This document shows positions 40,452 through 49,791 of a stretch of 64,000 nucleotides of DNA, piece by piece. The translations under genes were made by a program, and so were the position numbers. The DNA is taken from contig JAFTGE010000051.1 in assembly GCA_017458085.1 (NCBI GenBank), forward strand, positions 1 to 64,000, in the 5' to 3' direction. The notes below the pieces were generated by a model. That model searched no databases and was not told the DNA's origin. It saw nothing but the letters and a program-made list of their open reading frames with translations. How positions within the stretch are numbered: position 1 is the first letter of the stretch; each line of letters begins with the position of its first letter. Origin of the DNA: Oscillospiraceae bacterium. GTDB taxonomy: Bacteria > Bacillota > Clostridia > Oscillospirales > Oscillospiraceae.

Positions 40452-43076
40452 TCACTTGCCTAAATTCTCCAGGCTGATCTTGAGATTTTCGATCAGGGCT
40501 TCCAGCTTTGCCTTCTTCTCCCGTTCGACATTGACCACAGCCTCGGGCGCCCGGGTGACAAAGTTCTGGTTGGCAAGCTTGGCATTCTGTCCGGCCAGCT
40601 GCTTTTCGGCGTTGGCCAGCTCCTTTTCAATGCGTGCCTTCTCCTTTTCCAGATCCACCAGCTCCGCCATGGGCATAAACATACGGGCGTTGTCGGTGAC
40701 GACTGAGACCATCCCCTCGGTGCTGGACGGGGCGGCATCCAGAACGCTGACCTCGCTGGCGTAGGCGAGCTTGCAGATATAGCTCACGCCGGCTTCAAAA
40801 GCCGCCTTCTTATCGGTGACGATGATCAAATGCGCCTTGCGGGAGGGCGGGACATTCATCTCGCTGCGGCGGGCGCGGACGGCCTTGATTGCGTTCATGA
40901 CCATCTCGAAGTTCTGCTCATCCTCGGGGAAGCTCAGCGCTTCGTTATAGGCGGGGTAACGCTCCACCATCAGGGCCTCGCCCTCATGGGGCAGGGCCTG
41001 CCAGATCTCCTCGGAGATAAACGGCGTGAAGGGATGGATCAGCTTGAGGATCTCTGTCAGCACATACAGCAGCACCTTCTGCGCGGAGAGCTTGGACTGC
41101 TCGTCACTGCCGTTGAGGCGTGGCTTGGTCAGCTCAATGTACCAGTCGCAGTAGCTGTCCCAGATAAAGTCATAGATCTTGCCCGCAGCCACACCCAGCT
41201 CGAAGCTGTCCATATTCTCGCAGACCTCTTTGGCCAGGGTGTTGAGCTTGGAGAGGATCCATTTGTCCTCGATCTCCAGCTTCTCAGGCAGCTCGTTTTT
41301 GTCGATGCTGAGATTCATCATCACAAAGCGGGAGGCGTTCCAGAGCTTGTTGCAGAAGTTGCGCATAGCCTCGCACTTTTCCACATAGAAGCGCATGTCG
41401 TTGCCGGGGGAGTTGCCGGTGATCAGGTTAAAGCGCAGGGCGTCGGCGCCGTACTGGTCGACCATGTCCAGCGGGTCGATGCCGTTGCCGAGGGACTTGG
41501 ACATTTTGCGGCCCAGGCTGTCGCGCACCAGACCATGGATAAAGACCGTCTTGAAGGGTTCGGCCTTCATCTGCTCCATACCGGAGAAGATCATACGTGC
41601 CACCCAGAAGAAGATGATGTCATAGCCGGTGACCATGACCGTGGTGGGATACCAGTAGTTGAGATCATCGGTCTTTTCCGGCCAGCCCATGGTGGAGAAG
41701 GGCCACAGGGCGGAGGAGAACCAGGTGTCCAGCACGTCCTCATCGCGGTGGATATTCTGACTGCCGCACTTTTCGCACTGGCAGGCATCGTCGCGGGAAA
41801 CCGTAATGTGGCCACAGTCGTCACAGTACCAGGCGGGGATCTGGTGACCCCACCAGAGCTGACGGGAGATACACCAGTCGTGCACGTTCTCCATCCAGTT
41901 GAGGTAGGTCTTGGTAAAGCGTTCGGGGACGAACTTGATGCGTCCGTCCTTGACCACATCGATGGCGGCCTCGGCCAGGGGCTTCATCTTCACAAACCAC
42001 TGGGGGCTGGTCAGAGGCTCCACCACGGAGCCGCAACGGTAGCAGCAGCCCACGTTATGGCTGTAGGGTTCGACCTTCACCAGATAGCCTTCGGCCTCCA
42101 GATCCTCCACGATGGCCTTGCGGCACTCATAGCGGTCCATGCCGTTATACTTGCCGCCGTTGATGATCTTCGCGTCCTCGTCGATGCACTGGATCTGCTC
42201 CAGGTTGTGACGCAGGCCGACCTCATAGTCGTTGGGGTCATGGCAGGGCGTCATTTTCACCGCGCCGGTGCCGAAGCCAAGCTCGACATAGTCGTCGGCC
42301 ACGATGGGCAGCTTGCGGCCCACCAGCGGCAGAATGGCGTTCTTGCCCACCAGGTGCTGGTACTTTTCATCCTTGGGGTTAACGGCCACGCCCGTATCGC
42401 CTAACATGGTCTCGGGCCGCGTGGTGGCAATGATGAATTCCTCGTCGGAGTCCTCAATGGGATAGCGGATATACCAGAAGGAGCCGGGGATGTCCTTATA
42501 CTCGACCTCCGCGTCGCTCAATGCGGTGCGGCAGTGGGGGCACCAGTTGATGATGCGCTTCCCCTTGTAGATCAGGCCCTTCTCGTACAGATCGCAGAAG
42601 GTCTCGCGTACAGCCTTGGCGCAGGTTTCATCCATGGTAAAGCGGCTGCGCGTCCAGTCGCAGGAGACGCCCATGCTCTTTTGCTGCTCGACAATACGGT
42701 CGCCGTACTGCTGCTTCCAGTCCCAGACGCGCTCGAGAAACTTCTCGCGGCCCAGGTCATAGCGGGTCTTCCCCTCCTCCTTGCGCAGTACCTCCTCCAC
42801 CTTGATCTGGGTGGCGATGCCCGCGTGGTCGACGCCGGGCAGCCACAGGGCGGCATAGCCCTGCATGCGCTTATAGCGGGTCAGAATATCCTGGAGCGTG
42901 GCATCCAGGGCGTGGCCCATGTGCAGCTGGCCGGTCACATTCGGGGGCGGCATGACGATGGAGAACGGCTCCTTGTCGGGGTCGATCTTCCCCTCGAAGT
43001 ATCCGCCCTTCATCCACATGTCGTAGATCTTCGACTCAACCGCCTTGGGATCATAGGTTTTCGGCAGTTCCTTCAT
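40452..43076 (-). CDS. valS: Valyl-tRNA synthetase
   Basis: The ATG at 43076 lies behind GGAGAGGAGAAG. The 874-residue class I synthetase has [15 protein letters not shown] (HIGH site), an editing CP1 domain, zinc-type Cys pairs (CDDCGH, CEKCGS), [14 protein letters not shown] (KMSKS) and a C-terminal coiled coil ([17 protein letters not shown]). It charges tRNA-Val and edits Thr-tRNA-Val. It is transcribed alone from a T-box-controlled promoter and ends at the hairpin before spoIIAA. Confidence 0.97.
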   Translation of the reverse strand: MKELPKTYDPKAVESKIYDMWMKGGYFEGKIDPDKEPFSIVMPPPNVTGQLHMGHALDATLQDILTRYKRMQGYAALWLPGVDHAGIATQIKVEEVLRKEEGKTRYDLGREKFLERVWDWKQQYGDRIVEQQKSMGVSCDWTRSRFTMDETCAKAVRETFCDLYEKGLIYKGKRIINWCPHCRTALSDAEVEYKDIPGSFWYIRYPIEDSDEEFIIATTRPETMLGDTGVAVNPKDEKYQHLVGKNAILPLVGRKLPIVADDYVELGFGTGAVKMTPCHDPNDYEVGLRHNLEQIQCIDEDAKIINGGKYNGMDRYECRKAIVEDLEAEGYLVKVEPYSHNVGCCYRCGSVVEPLTSPQWFVKMKPLAEAAIDVVKDGRIKFVPERFTKTYLNWMENVHDWCISRQLWWGHQIPAWYCDDCGHITVSRDDACQCEKCGSQNIHRDEDVLDTWFSSALWPFSTMGWPEKTDDLNYWYPTTVMVTGYDIIFFWVARMIFSGMEQMKAEPFKTVFIHGLVRDSLGRKMSKSLGNGIDPLDMVDQYGADALRFNLITGNSPGNDMRFYVEKCEAMRNFCNKLWNASRFVMMNLSIDKNELPEKLEIEDKWILSKLNTLAKEVCENMDSFELGVAAGKIYDFIWDSYCDWYIELTKPRLNGSDEQSKLSAQKVLLYVLTEILKLIHPFTPFISEEIWQALPHEGEALMVERYPAYNEALSFPEDEQNFEMVMNAIKAVRARRSEMNVPPSRKAHLIIVTDKKAAFEAGVSYICKLAYASEVSVLDAAPSSTEGMVSVVTDNARMFMPMAELVDLEKEKARIEKELANAEKQLAGQNAKLANQNFVTRAPEAVVNVEREKKAKLEALIENLKISLENLGK

Positions 43077-43089
43077 GTTCTCTTCTCCT

Positions 43090-43333
43090 CTCCAAAACAA
43101 AAGCCCTGAGACAAAACTGTCTCAGGGCGATAAAATACCGCGGTACCACCTGAATTCCGCAGCTTGTGCGGCACTCTTGGGCCCTGTAACGGGGGCCATC
43201 CGCCCGGACTACACAGCTTTCGCCTTCCCCCGGGGCGCTCAAGGCCGACCTTCCGCGGCGCTTCAAAGGAGCTTGCACCGACCGCTCCCTCTCTGGTATC
43301 CGCAAACCGCGTACTCCTGCCTGTCATAGCGAT
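43090..43333 (-). ncRNA. T-box riboswitch of valS
   Basis: The leader contains the canonical T-box AGGTGGTACCGCGG (43138-43151, minus strand). A rho-independent terminator follows, with the 11-bp stem GCCCTGAGACA (minus-strand form 43103-43128) and a T-run. Stem I has an AGTA loop-E motif, and a GGTC at about 43246-43249 lies where the specifier should be, reading GUC (Val). Uncharged tRNA-Val would stabilise the antiterminator and allow valS transcription. Confidence 0.93.
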
Positions 43334-43339
43334 GGTTGA

Positions 43340-43368
43340 ATATTACAACAGCCGGGATTTTTTGTCAA
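43340..43368 (-). promoter_or_regulatory. Sigma-A promoter of the valS T-box transcript
   Basis: TTGACA (43363-43368) and TAATAT (43340-43345) are 17 bp apart on the minus strand. Confidence 0.88.
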
Positions 43369-43407
43369 GTATTCCCCTGCTTCAAAATATTTTCCCCAAA
43401 ATCCCGC

Positions 43408-43432
43408 AACCTCAACCCACTTTCTGACGTTT
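43408..43432 (+). promoter_or_regulatory. ECF-type promoter before the sigma-factor remnant
   Basis: AACC (43408-43411), a 16-bp spacer and CGTTT (43428-43432). The same pattern stands upstream of the sigma genes at 56108 and 57530. The following GTGAAG-(N)-C-(N)n-AACAC segment is also shared with the 56 kb copy. Confidence 0.6.
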
Positions 43433-43469
43433 ATAGGAGTGAAGACCCAAAACACAAAGGAGGTTTGCT

Positions 43470-43577
43470 ATGGAAGATTCCGCAATTGTTGATCTCTATT
43501 GGCAGCGATCGGATCAAACGGTCACCGTAGATAAGACCGGTCCCTGGGCCGAGATCATCAACATCGCCCGGGGATAA
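43470..43577 (+). pseudogene. Truncated sigma-70-family gene remnant (35 codons)
   Basis: Behind a strong AAAGGAGG, an ATG opens a 35-residue frame whose start (EDSAIVDLYWQRSDQ) is nearly the same as the start of the sigma factor at 57530 (DDARIVDLYWQRSED). After ~20 residues the similarity breaks off and the frame stops. The gene appears to have lost its body by deletion, while the upstream promoter and ribosome site look intact. A short peptide could still be made. A perfect terminator follows. Confidence 0.7.
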
Positions 43578-43590
43578 GCCAACAGAGACA

Positions 43591-43620
43591 AAGACTGCGG
43601 ATCGCTTGATCCGCAGTCTT
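43591..43620. terminator. Bidirectional terminator between the sigma remnant and trxA
   Basis: The perfect 13-bp stem AAGACTGCGGATC / GATCCGCAGTCTT has a GCTT loop. Confidence 0.88.
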
Positions 43621-43634
43621 GCTTCAAACTGAAT

Positions 43635-43940
43635 TTACGCCAGCATGTCCTTGAGCTGATCAATGCTCTGCACGCCGACGGCTTGGGCCTTGACCTCGCC
43701 GTCTTTAAAAGCGATCAGGGTGGGAATGCTCATGATGCCGAACTTCTGCGCCAGCTCCGGCTCCTCGTCGACGTCGACCTTGCCGATCTTCACGCTGTCG
43801 CCCAACTCCGCGTCCAGATTCTCCAGGATCGGAGCCTGCATCCGGCAGGGGCCGCACCAGGTAGCCCAGAAATCGACCAGGGCTACGCCCTCGCCGGTGA
43901 AGGCGTCAAAATCAGCCTTGGAAAGATGGGAAATCGCCAT
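43635..43940 (-). CDS. trxA: Thioredoxin
   Basis: The 101-residue thioredoxin has the active site WATWCGPCRMQAP near residue 27-31 and the cis-Pro in MSIPTLIAF. It reduces protein disulfides in the cytoplasm. AAAAGGAGAT precedes the ATG. It lies 6 bp downstream of a TrxB-like flavoprotein gene and is co-transcribed with it, so the two probably form a redox pair. Confidence 0.97.
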   Translation of the reverse strand: MAISHLSKADFDAFTGEGVALVDFWATWCGPCRMQAPILENLDAELGDSVKIGKVDVDEEPELAQKFGIMSIPTLIAFKDGEVKAQAVGVQSIDQLKDMLA

Positions 43941-43946
43941 ATCATT

Positions 43947-44762
43947 TTATCTCCTTTTTTGTATATATTCGCAGGCGGAGAGCGCCGCAATGTTGCCCTC
44001 CCCCGCGGATTTTGCCAGTTGATAGGGCTTGCCTGTGCAATCGCCCGCGGCAAAGATGCCGGGCACCGAGGTCGCCATACTCCTGTCCACGACGATGCCG
44101 GTCTTGTCCTTCTCAAGGCCCGCCGCCAGCTGGGAGACAGCAATGGAATCCTTGATAATGAACACGGCGTCGACCTTATGCTCCTCGCCGTTAACGACGA
44201 GCGTATCGGCCTTCATGCCGCCGCGGATCTCGCAGGCAGCGGGCTTGGGGAAATGCTCCACCTCGGAGCAGATCTCCTGCAGGAACTTTACATCCTCATA
44301 AGCCTCCTCGCTGCTGCCGATCAGAGCCACTTTCTTGCCCTTATACAGCATACCGTCGCAGGTGGCGCAGTAGCTGACGCCGCGGCCCACGTACTCCGCC
44401 TCGCCCGGGTAGAGCTTTTCCCGGGTAATACCGAGGGCCAGGATGACCGCCGTCGCCTGATAAAAGTCGTTGCCGACGGCAACGCCGAAGCTGTCGCCCA
44501 GGTTCATGACCGACAGGGCGCGGCCATGAATGATATCGGCGCCGCAGCTGTCCAGCTGGCGCTTCAGCGACTCGGCCAGCTCCTTCCCGGTCATCTCGGG
44601 CGTACCGGGATAGTTCGTGATTTTCTCTGCCTTATATAGACTCTGTGACTCGGTGGAGTTTGCCACCACCGCCACGGTCTTGCCTCGGTTGCGGCAGGTC
44701 AGTGCCGCGGAGATACCCGCGATACCGCCGCCGATAATCAGCACGTCATACTTGTCGGCCAT
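43947..44762 (-). CDS. Thioredoxin-reductase-like flavoprotein lacking the usual NADPH signature
   Basis: The ATG at 44762 has GCGGGG 8 bp upstream. The 271-residue protein has FAD-binding GGGIAGISAAL, the redox centre YCATCDG and the C-terminal FAD motif GIFAAGDCTG. It is ~40 residues shorter than normal TrxB. In the pyridine-nucleotide domain the GGGNSA-type loop is IGSSEEAYEDV, and the HRRxxxR arginines that bind NADPH phosphate are not visible (the segment reads VEHFPKPAACEI). Ferredoxin-dependent flavin thioredoxin reductases of Clostridia share such losses. Its 6-bp distance to trxA supports thioredoxin as partner. The electron donor is inferred to be ferredoxin or another carrier. Confidence 0.8.
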   Translation of the reverse strand: MADKYDVLIIGGGIAGISAALTCRNRGKTVAVVANSTESQSLYKAEKITNYPGTPEMTGKELAESLKRQLDSCGADIIHGRALSVMNLGDSFGVAVGNDFYQATAVILALGITREKLYPGEAEYVGRGVSYCATCDGMLYKGKKVALIGSSEEAYEDVKFLQEICSEVEHFPKPAACEIRGGMKADTLVVNGEEHKVDAVFIIKDSIAVSQLAAGLEKDKTGIVVDRSMATSVPGIFAAGDCTGKPYQLAKSAGEGNIAALSACEYIQKRR

Positions 44763-44815
44763 GTTCATTGCCCCGCTTTCTTCGGAAAATTCGATTGTGC
44801 TCAATTGTTATAATG

Positions 44816-44844
44816 ATTCTAGCATATTTTTATTGAAATGACAA
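44816..44844 (-). promoter_or_regulatory. Promoter of the trxB-like/trxA operon
   Basis: TTGTCA (44839-44844) and TAGAAT (44816-44821) are 17 bp apart on the minus strand. It interlocks with the glnS promoter. Confidence 0.75.
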
Positions 44845-44861
44845 GTCCAATCGTTTATAAT
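44833..44861 (+). promoter_or_regulatory. Promoter of glnS
   Basis: TTGAAA (44833-44838) and TATAAT (44856-44861) are 17 bp apart. Its -35 abuts the -35 of the opposite promoter. Confidence 0.85.
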
Positions 44862-44906
44862 ACACAAAGTATTCTACGCCGCAACCGCGGCAGAACGGAG
44901 AAAGAC

Positions 44907-46592
44907 ATGGACGAGAACGCCAGAAATTTTATTGACGCTTTTATACAGGAGGATCTGGCCCCCGGCGGACAGTTTGAGGGAATGACGGTGCACACCCGTT
45001 TTCCGCCCGAGCCGAACGGCTATCTGCACATCGGCCACTGCAAGGCCCTGACCATCGACTTTGGCACGGCCGAGCACTTCGGCGGTATCTGCAATCTGCG
45101 CATGGACGACACCAACCCCGCCAAGGAGGACACCGAATTCGTCGACGCCATTCAGGACGACATCCATTGGCTTGGCTTCGACTGGGGCGACCGCTTTTAT
45201 TATGGCTCGGATTACTTTGAAAAAACCTATGAGTACGCCATTGAACTGATCAAAAAAGGACTCGCCTATGTTTGTGAGCTGACACCCGAGCAGTTTAAGG
45301 AATACCGCGGCGACACCTCCCATCCTGCCGTCAGCCCCTGGCGCGACCGGCCGATTGAGGAAAACCTTGCCCTCTTTGAGCGCATGCGCAACGGCGAGTT
45401 TGAGGAAGGCAAGTACACGCTGCGCGCCAAAATCGACCTTGCCAGCGGTAACTTCAATATGCGCGACCCCGTGCTTTACCGCATCCGCTATATTGAGCAC
45501 CATCGTCAGGGCACCAAGTGGTGCATCTTCCCCATGTACGACTTTGCCCACCCCATCCAGGACGCGCTGGAGGGGATCACCCACTCCCTCTGCTCCCTGG
45601 AGTATGAGGCCCACCGTCCGCTGTACGACTGGGTGGTCTCCAATGTCTCCATCCCCTACCACAAGCCCCGGCAGATCGAGTTTGCCCGCCTTGGCATCAA
45701 CTACACCGTCATGTCCAAGCGCAAGCTGCGTAAGCTGGTGGAGGAGAAATATGTCTCCGGCTGGGATGACCCTCGCATGCCGACCCTCTGCGGGCTGCGT
45801 CGCCGTGGCTACACCTCCGCCTCCATCCGCAGCTTCTGCGAAAAGATCGGCGTTTCCAAGGTGGACTCCACGGTGGACTGGGCGCTGCTGGAAAGCTGCC
45901 TCCGGGACGACCTGAACGCCAACGCCCGCCGCGTCATGGCGGTGCTGCGTCCGGTGAAGCTCACCGTCACCAATTACCCCGAGGGGCAGAGTGAGCTGCT
46001 GGAGATCGAAAACAATCCCCTCAAGCCGGAGGACGGCACGCGTGAGGTCAGCTTCTCCCGCCATCTCTGGGTAGAAGCCGACGATTTCATGGAGGTCCCC
46101 GCGCCGAAGTATAAGCGTCTCTATCCCGGCAACGAGGTGCGGCTCAAGGGCGCGTATCTGGTCACCTGCACCGGCTGCGTCAAGGACGCCGACGGCAACG
46201 TGACTGAGATCCTCTGCGAATATGACCCCAACAGCCGCGGCGGTGACCCCGCCGACGGGCGCAAGGTCAAGGGCGCAACCATTCACTGGGTCGACGCCGC
46301 CACCGCCGCCGATGCAGAGGTGCGCATTTACGATTATCTGTTCTCCGATCCTGAGCCCGACGGACCGGACAAGAACTTCCTGGACAGTCTCAACCCCGAG
46401 AGCCTCACGGTTTTGACCGGCTGTAAGGTAGAGGCGTGCCTTGCTGACATTCCCATGCCGGAGCGCGGCAAGAACTCCCCTGCGTTCCAGTTCATGCGCC
46501 AGGGCTACTTCTGCCTTGATAACCGCGACGCCGCCCCCGGCCGCCTGGTTTTCAACCGCGCCGTCGCTCTCAAGGACAGCTTCAAAAAATAA
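44907..46592 (+). CDS. glnS: Glutaminyl-tRNA synthetase
   Basis: The ATG at 44907 lies behind CGGAG. The 561-residue class Ib synthetase has [18 protein letters not shown] (HIGH site), [10 protein letters not shown], the KMSKS equivalent [11 protein letters not shown] and the two C-terminal anticodon-binding barrels. It charges tRNA-Gln directly. Many Firmicutes instead make Gln-tRNA through GatCAB, so its presence is noteworthy but is known in gut Clostridia. It is monocistronic and ends at a very stable palindrome. Confidence 0.95.
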   Translation: MDENARNFIDAFIQEDLAPGGQFEGMTVHTRFPPEPNGYLHIGHCKALTIDFGTAEHFGGICNLRMDDTNPAKEDTEFVDAIQDDIHWLGFDWGDRFYYGSDYFEKTYEYAIELIKKGLAYVCELTPEQFKEYRGDTSHPAVSPWRDRPIEENLALFERMRNGEFEEGKYTLRAKIDLASGNFNMRDPVLYRIRYIEHHRQGTKWCIFPMYDFAHPIQDALEGITHSLCSLEYEAHRPLYDWVVSNVSIPYHKPRQIEFARLGINYTVMSKRKLRKLVEEKYVSGWDDPRMPTLCGLRRRGYTSASIRSFCEKIGVSKVDSTVDWALLESCLRDDLNANARRVMAVLRPVKLTVTNYPEGQSELLEIENNPLKPEDGTREVSFSRHLWVEADDFMEVPAPKYKRLYPGNEVRLKGAYLVTCTGCVKDADGNVTEILCEYDPNSRGGDPADGRKVKGATIHWVDAATAADAEVRIYDYLFSDPEPDGPDKNFLDSLNPESLTVLTGCKVEACLADIPMPERGKNSPAFQFMRQGYFCLDNRDAAPGRLVFNRAVALKDSFKK

Positions 46593-46643
46593 AGGAAAAG
46601 AAATCCCGCCCCGACATTTGTCGGGGCGGGATTTCTTTTCCTT
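46592..46643. terminator. 25-bp perfect palindrome between glnS and rfbB
   Basis: Two perfect 25-nt arms (46592-46616 and 46619-46643) have a 2-nt loop. Arms begin in the glnS stop codon and end in the rfbB stop codon. The T-rich arm ends suit termination in both directions. Confidence 0.9.
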
Positions 46644-47697
46644 ATCGTCCGGCGTACATGGTCTCGTAGTAGTTCATGTACTCGCCGGAGACGATCTTGT
46701 CCATCCAGCTCTTGTGCTGCAAGTACCACTCAATGGTGCTGGCCATGCCGGTCTGGAAGGTGTACTTCGGGCTCCAGCCAAGCTCTGTGGTGATCTTGGT
46801 ATTGTCGATGGCATATCGGCGATCGTGGCCGGGGCGGTCCTTAACGTGGAGGATCAGGTCCTCGCTCTTGCCGGTGTTCTCAAGGATGAGCTTGACGATC
46901 TCAATATTTGCCCGCTCATTGTTTCCGCCGATATTATAGACCTCGCCCAGTCTCCCCTTCTCCAGCACCGTGGCAATAGCGGTACAGTGATCCTCTACGT
47001 ATAGCCAGTCGCGGATCTGCATACCGTCGCCGTAGACAGGCAGGTTCTTGTCTGCCAGGCAGTTGTTGATCATCAGCGGGATCAGCTTCTCCGGGAACTG
47101 GTAAGGGCCGTAGTTATTGGAGCAGCGCGTGATATTCACCGGCATGCCGTAGGTCTTGTCATAGGCGCGCACTACAAAATCCGCCGACGCCTTGGAGGCT
47201 GAGTACGGGCTGTTGGGCGCAAGGGGGGTAGTTTCGGTAAACATACCCGTGGGGCCAAGCGCGCCGTAAACCTCGTCGGTGGAGACCTGCAGGTACTTCA
47301 CGCCCTCCTTAAACTCACGGGAATACTTGTCATCCGGGTCTAGCTTCCAGTTCTTTTTTGCCACGTCCAGCAGGGTCTGGGTCCCAAGGACATTCGTGGT
47401 CAGGAAAATATCGGGGTTGGTGATGCTGCGGTCAACATGACTCTCAGCCGCGAAATTGACCACCGTGTCAAACGTCCAGGCGTCAAACAGCTCCTCCACC
47501 AGCTTGCGGTCGTGGATATCCCCACGCACAAAGTGGTAGCGTCCATCCTCGCGGATATCGGCCAGGTTATCCAGATTGCCCGCATAGGTCAGCAGATCGA
47601 GATTGACGACTTGAATATCTCCGTAATTTTCCAGCAGATAGTGGATAAAGTTAGAACCGATAAAACCGGCGCCGCCGGTGACAAGAATGTTTTTCAT
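46642..47697 (-). CDS. rfbB: dTDP-glucose 4,6-dehydratase
   Basis: The ATG at 47697 lies behind GGAGGAG. The 351-residue short-chain dehydrogenase has the NAD-binding TGGAGFIGSNF, the catalytic STDEVYG Thr/Asp/Glu triad and the YSASK Tyr/Lys pair, plus RCSNNYGPYQFPEKL. It converts dTDP-glucose to dTDP-4-keto-6-deoxyglucose for rhamnose or other deoxysugars. It follows rfbA by 16 bp. No rfbC or rfbD is adjacent, so the end sugar cannot be stated. Confidence 0.96.
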   Translation of the reverse strand: MKNILVTGGAGFIGSNFIHYLLENYGDIQVVNLDLLTYAGNLDNLADIREDGRYHFVRGDIHDRKLVEELFDAWTFDTVVNFAAESHVDRSITNPDIFLTTNVLGTQTLLDVAKKNWKLDPDDKYSREFKEGVKYLQVSTDEVYGALGPTGMFTETTPLAPNSPYSASKASADFVVRAYDKTYGMPVNITRCSNNYGPYQFPEKLIPLMINNCLADKNLPVYGDGMQIRDWLYVEDHCTAIATVLEKGRLGEVYNIGGNNERANIEIVKLILENTGKSEDLILHVKDRPGHDRRYAIDNTKITTELGWSPKYTFQTGMASTIEWYLQHKSWMDKIVSGEYMNYYETMYAGR

Positions 47698-47713
47698 ATG
47701 TACTCCTCCAGCC

Positions 47714-48577
47714 TCACCCAACCAGCGACAATAGATATTGGCCGTAGTCTGTCATTTTCAGCTCCGTACCGAGCCGCCTCAGTTCCTCATCGCTGATCCA
47801 GCCCTGGCGCCAGGCAATCTCCTCAATGCAGGAGATGTAGAAGCCCTGACGGTTTTGCACCGTGGCGACAAACTGAGACGCCTGGAGCATGCCCTCCGGC
47901 GTGCCGGTGTCGAGCCAGGCCATGCCGCGGCCCATGGGACTGACCAGCAGCTCACCCCGCTTGAGATATTCGTTGTTGACCGCCGTGATCTCCAGTTCTC
48001 CTCTGGCGGAAGGCTGAATATTCTTCGCAATCTCCACCACGCTGTTGCCGTAGAAGTAAAGCCCCGGCACCGCATAATTACTCTTGGGGCAGGCCGGCTT
48101 CTCCTCGATGGACACCGCGCGCATGTTTTTGTCAAACTCCACCACGCCGAAGGCCGTGGGGTTCTTGACCTGAATACCGAAGATCATGCCGCCTTCCGTC
48201 AACTGTGCGCCCTCGCGCAGATAGTCCGACAGCGCCTGTCCATAGAAGATATTATCTCCCAGAATGAGACAGACCGGCTCCTCACCGATAAAGTCTTCCC
48301 CCAGGATGAAGGCCTCTGCCAAACCGCGTGGCGCCTGCTGAACCTTGTATTCCAGCCGCATGCCCATGCGCGTGCCGTCGCCCAGTAGTTCGCGATAAAC
48401 AGGTGTATCCTCCGGCGTGGAGATGATCAGCACCTCGCGAATCCCCGCCAGCATCAGAACGGACAGGGGGTAATAAATCATCGGTTTATCATAGATCGGC
48501 AACAGCTGCTTGGACACCGCGCGCGTCATGGGATAAAGGCGTGTGCCCTTTCCGCCGGCCAGAATGATCCCCTTCAT
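47714..48577 (-). CDS. rfbA: Glucose-1-phosphate thymidylyltransferase
   Basis: The 287-residue protein has the signature [31 protein letters not shown] and the metal-binding LGDNIFYG. It makes dTDP-glucose from dTTP and glucose-1-phosphate, the first step of the dTDP-deoxysugar route. AAAGGAATT precedes the ATG. It is the first gene of the rfbA-rfbB operon and has its own promoter. Confidence 0.97.
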   Translation of the reverse strand: MKGIILAGGKGTRLYPMTRAVSKQLLPIYDKPMIYYPLSVLMLAGIREVLIISTPEDTPVYRELLGDGTRMGMRLEYKVQQAPRGLAEAFILGEDFIGEEPVCLILGDNIFYGQALSDYLREGAQLTEGGMIFGIQVKNPTAFGVVEFDKNMRAVSIEEKPACPKSNYAVPGLYFYGNSVVEIAKNIQPSARGELEITAVNNEYLKRGELLVSPMGRGMAWLDTGTPEGMLQASQFVATVQNRQGFYISCIEEIAWRQGWISDEELRRLGTELKMTDYGQYLLSLVG

Positions 48578-48625
48578 AAGATTAATTCCTTTCTGAAGTG
48601 ATATTCATATGTAAATTACAGTCGT

Positions 48626-48655
48626 ATTTTAACACCATCTCCACACCACTGTCAA
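48626..48655 (-). promoter_or_regulatory. Promoter of rfbA-rfbB
   Basis: TTGACA (48650-48655) and TAAAAT (48626-48631) are 18 bp apart on the minus strand. Confidence 0.75.
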
Positions 48656-48700
48656 CGAAACTGTTTTCATGCAGCATAGAAGAAAAAGGAACGTTTTCCC

Positions 48701-48741
48701 TTGACAAGCGGGCCATGAATCATTATAATATAAAAGCTGTC
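48701..48741 (+). promoter_or_regulatory. tRNA-Pro promoter and conserved start region
   Basis: TTGACA (48701-48706) and TATAAT (48724-48729) are 17 bp apart. The 18-nt block TATAATATAAAAGCTGTC (48724-48741) recurs identically before the tRNA at the window's right end. Confidence 0.85.
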
Positions 48742-48775
48742 CTGAGACGATGCCTCGGGATCAGCGTGATAGGAT

Positions 48776-48851
48776 CGGGGTGTAGCGCAGCTGGTAGCGT
48801 GCTTGGTTCGGGACCAAGAGGCCGGGGGTTCAAGTCCCCCCACTCCGACCA
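48776..48851 (+). tRNA. tRNA-Pro (CGG anticodon)
   Basis: A full cloverleaf with encoded CCA: acceptor CGGGGTG / CACTCCG, D-arm, anticodon stem CTTGG / CCAAG with loop TTCGGGA (anticodon CGG, 48809-48811) and the T-arm with GGTTCAAGTCC. It decodes CCG. Confidence 0.96.
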
Positions 48852-48852
48852 T

Positions 48853-48889
48853 AGAAGGACTCTGATTTTGATACGATCAGAGTCCTTCT
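48853..48889 (+). terminator. Terminator of tRNA-Pro
   Basis: A perfect 14-bp stem, AGAAGGACTCTGAT / ATCAGAGTCCTTCT, directly follows the tRNA. Confidence 0.85.
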
Positions 48890-49046
48890 GCTTTGCACCC
48901 CACCCCACAAGGAAATCCCTTCAGGCAACAGCTTCTCGACCTTCTTACAAACGAATACAGGAAAGGCGAATCCCTGACAGAGTTGTAAACACAATAATTA
49001 TGTAAGGTGGATTTTAATATTACATGACGGATGTGTTATAAATACT

Positions 49047-49775
49047 ATGAAACGAATTATTTTTGTTACCCTTACCATTGTCCTTTGCGCCACTATAATT
49101 CTGCCAGGCTGTTCAAGGATGCAATGGCGAAAAGAGGCAATCTCTAGCATCCAGTATAATGAGACCTTTCCGGTTCTTGACGATTGGAGGTTTTTGGAGA
49201 GAGACACCCATATAGACGAATATAGACTTTGGGATCGCTCATTTGGACAAATTAAAGAAAAATTTGGCGAGCCCATCAGCATCCACTACTATGAGATATT
49301 CCCGCCTGCAGCAGATCCCGAGTGCCTGATGATTGCGGAATATCCTGGATTTGAAGTGGATTTTGCCATGCCGAACCTGCCAGAAGAAACAGATTTAAGC
49401 TCTGTTATGGTTACATTTTTCGATATCACAGGCCCGCAATACCCATTCAAAGGTATTGTTGTAGGGATGACGCAGCCGGAGATTACTGGACTACCAAGGG
49501 ACTCCATTCTGTTTGGTATGGAGGTTTTAAATACGGCAAAAGATATAACAACATTGGAAGCGTGGCAAAGTATGCTGGCGAAAAAAGTGCTAACCGATTA
49601 CCGGCCAACAGATTACTACAAAGAGTACGATCATTTTCTTTACATGGAATGCTGGGATGAAATTACGGATGATCCTGATTGGCCGGGAGAGCATCACATG
49701 GCGTTGGGGGCTGTGGTGCTATTTAAAGATGGGAAAGTTGCGAGAATTGTGTTTGGGTTTCCGATGGCAGGTTAA
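49047..49775 (+). CDS. Hypothetical lipoprotein in an AT-richer segment
   Basis: The 242-residue protein has a lipoprotein signal peptide with lipobox LPGC (Cys ~22), followed by an acidic, aromatic-rich ectodomain. I recognise no family. Segments such as FGQIKEKFGEPI and GIVVGMTQPEI recall the SmpA/BamE-like folds that begin with 'i-x-G-m-t', but this is weak. The ATG has only a poor ribosome site (GGATG) 18 bp upstream. By eye the gene uses more A/T-ending codons than its neighbours, and no terminator or operon partner is seen. Together with the hairpin-rich region downstream this suggests later acquisition. Confidence 0.6.
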   Translation: MKRIIFVTLTIVLCATIILPGCSRMQWRKEAISSIQYNETFPVLDDWRFLERDTHIDEYRLWDRSFGQIKEKFGEPISIHYYEIFPPAADPECLMIAEYPGFEVDFAMPNLPEETDLSSVMVTFFDITGPQYPFKGIVVGMTQPEITGLPRDSILFGMEVLNTAKDITTLEAWQSMLAKKVLTDYRPTDYYKEYDHFLYMECWDEITDDPDWPGEHHMALGAVVLFKDGKVARIVFGFPMAG

Positions 49776-49791
49776 GCATAAATGACTTAGG

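Noticed and set aside
40830..42404. Plus-strand open frame of ~524 codons inside valS
   Set aside because: It is a shadow of valS, whose motifs and T-box leader are unambiguous.
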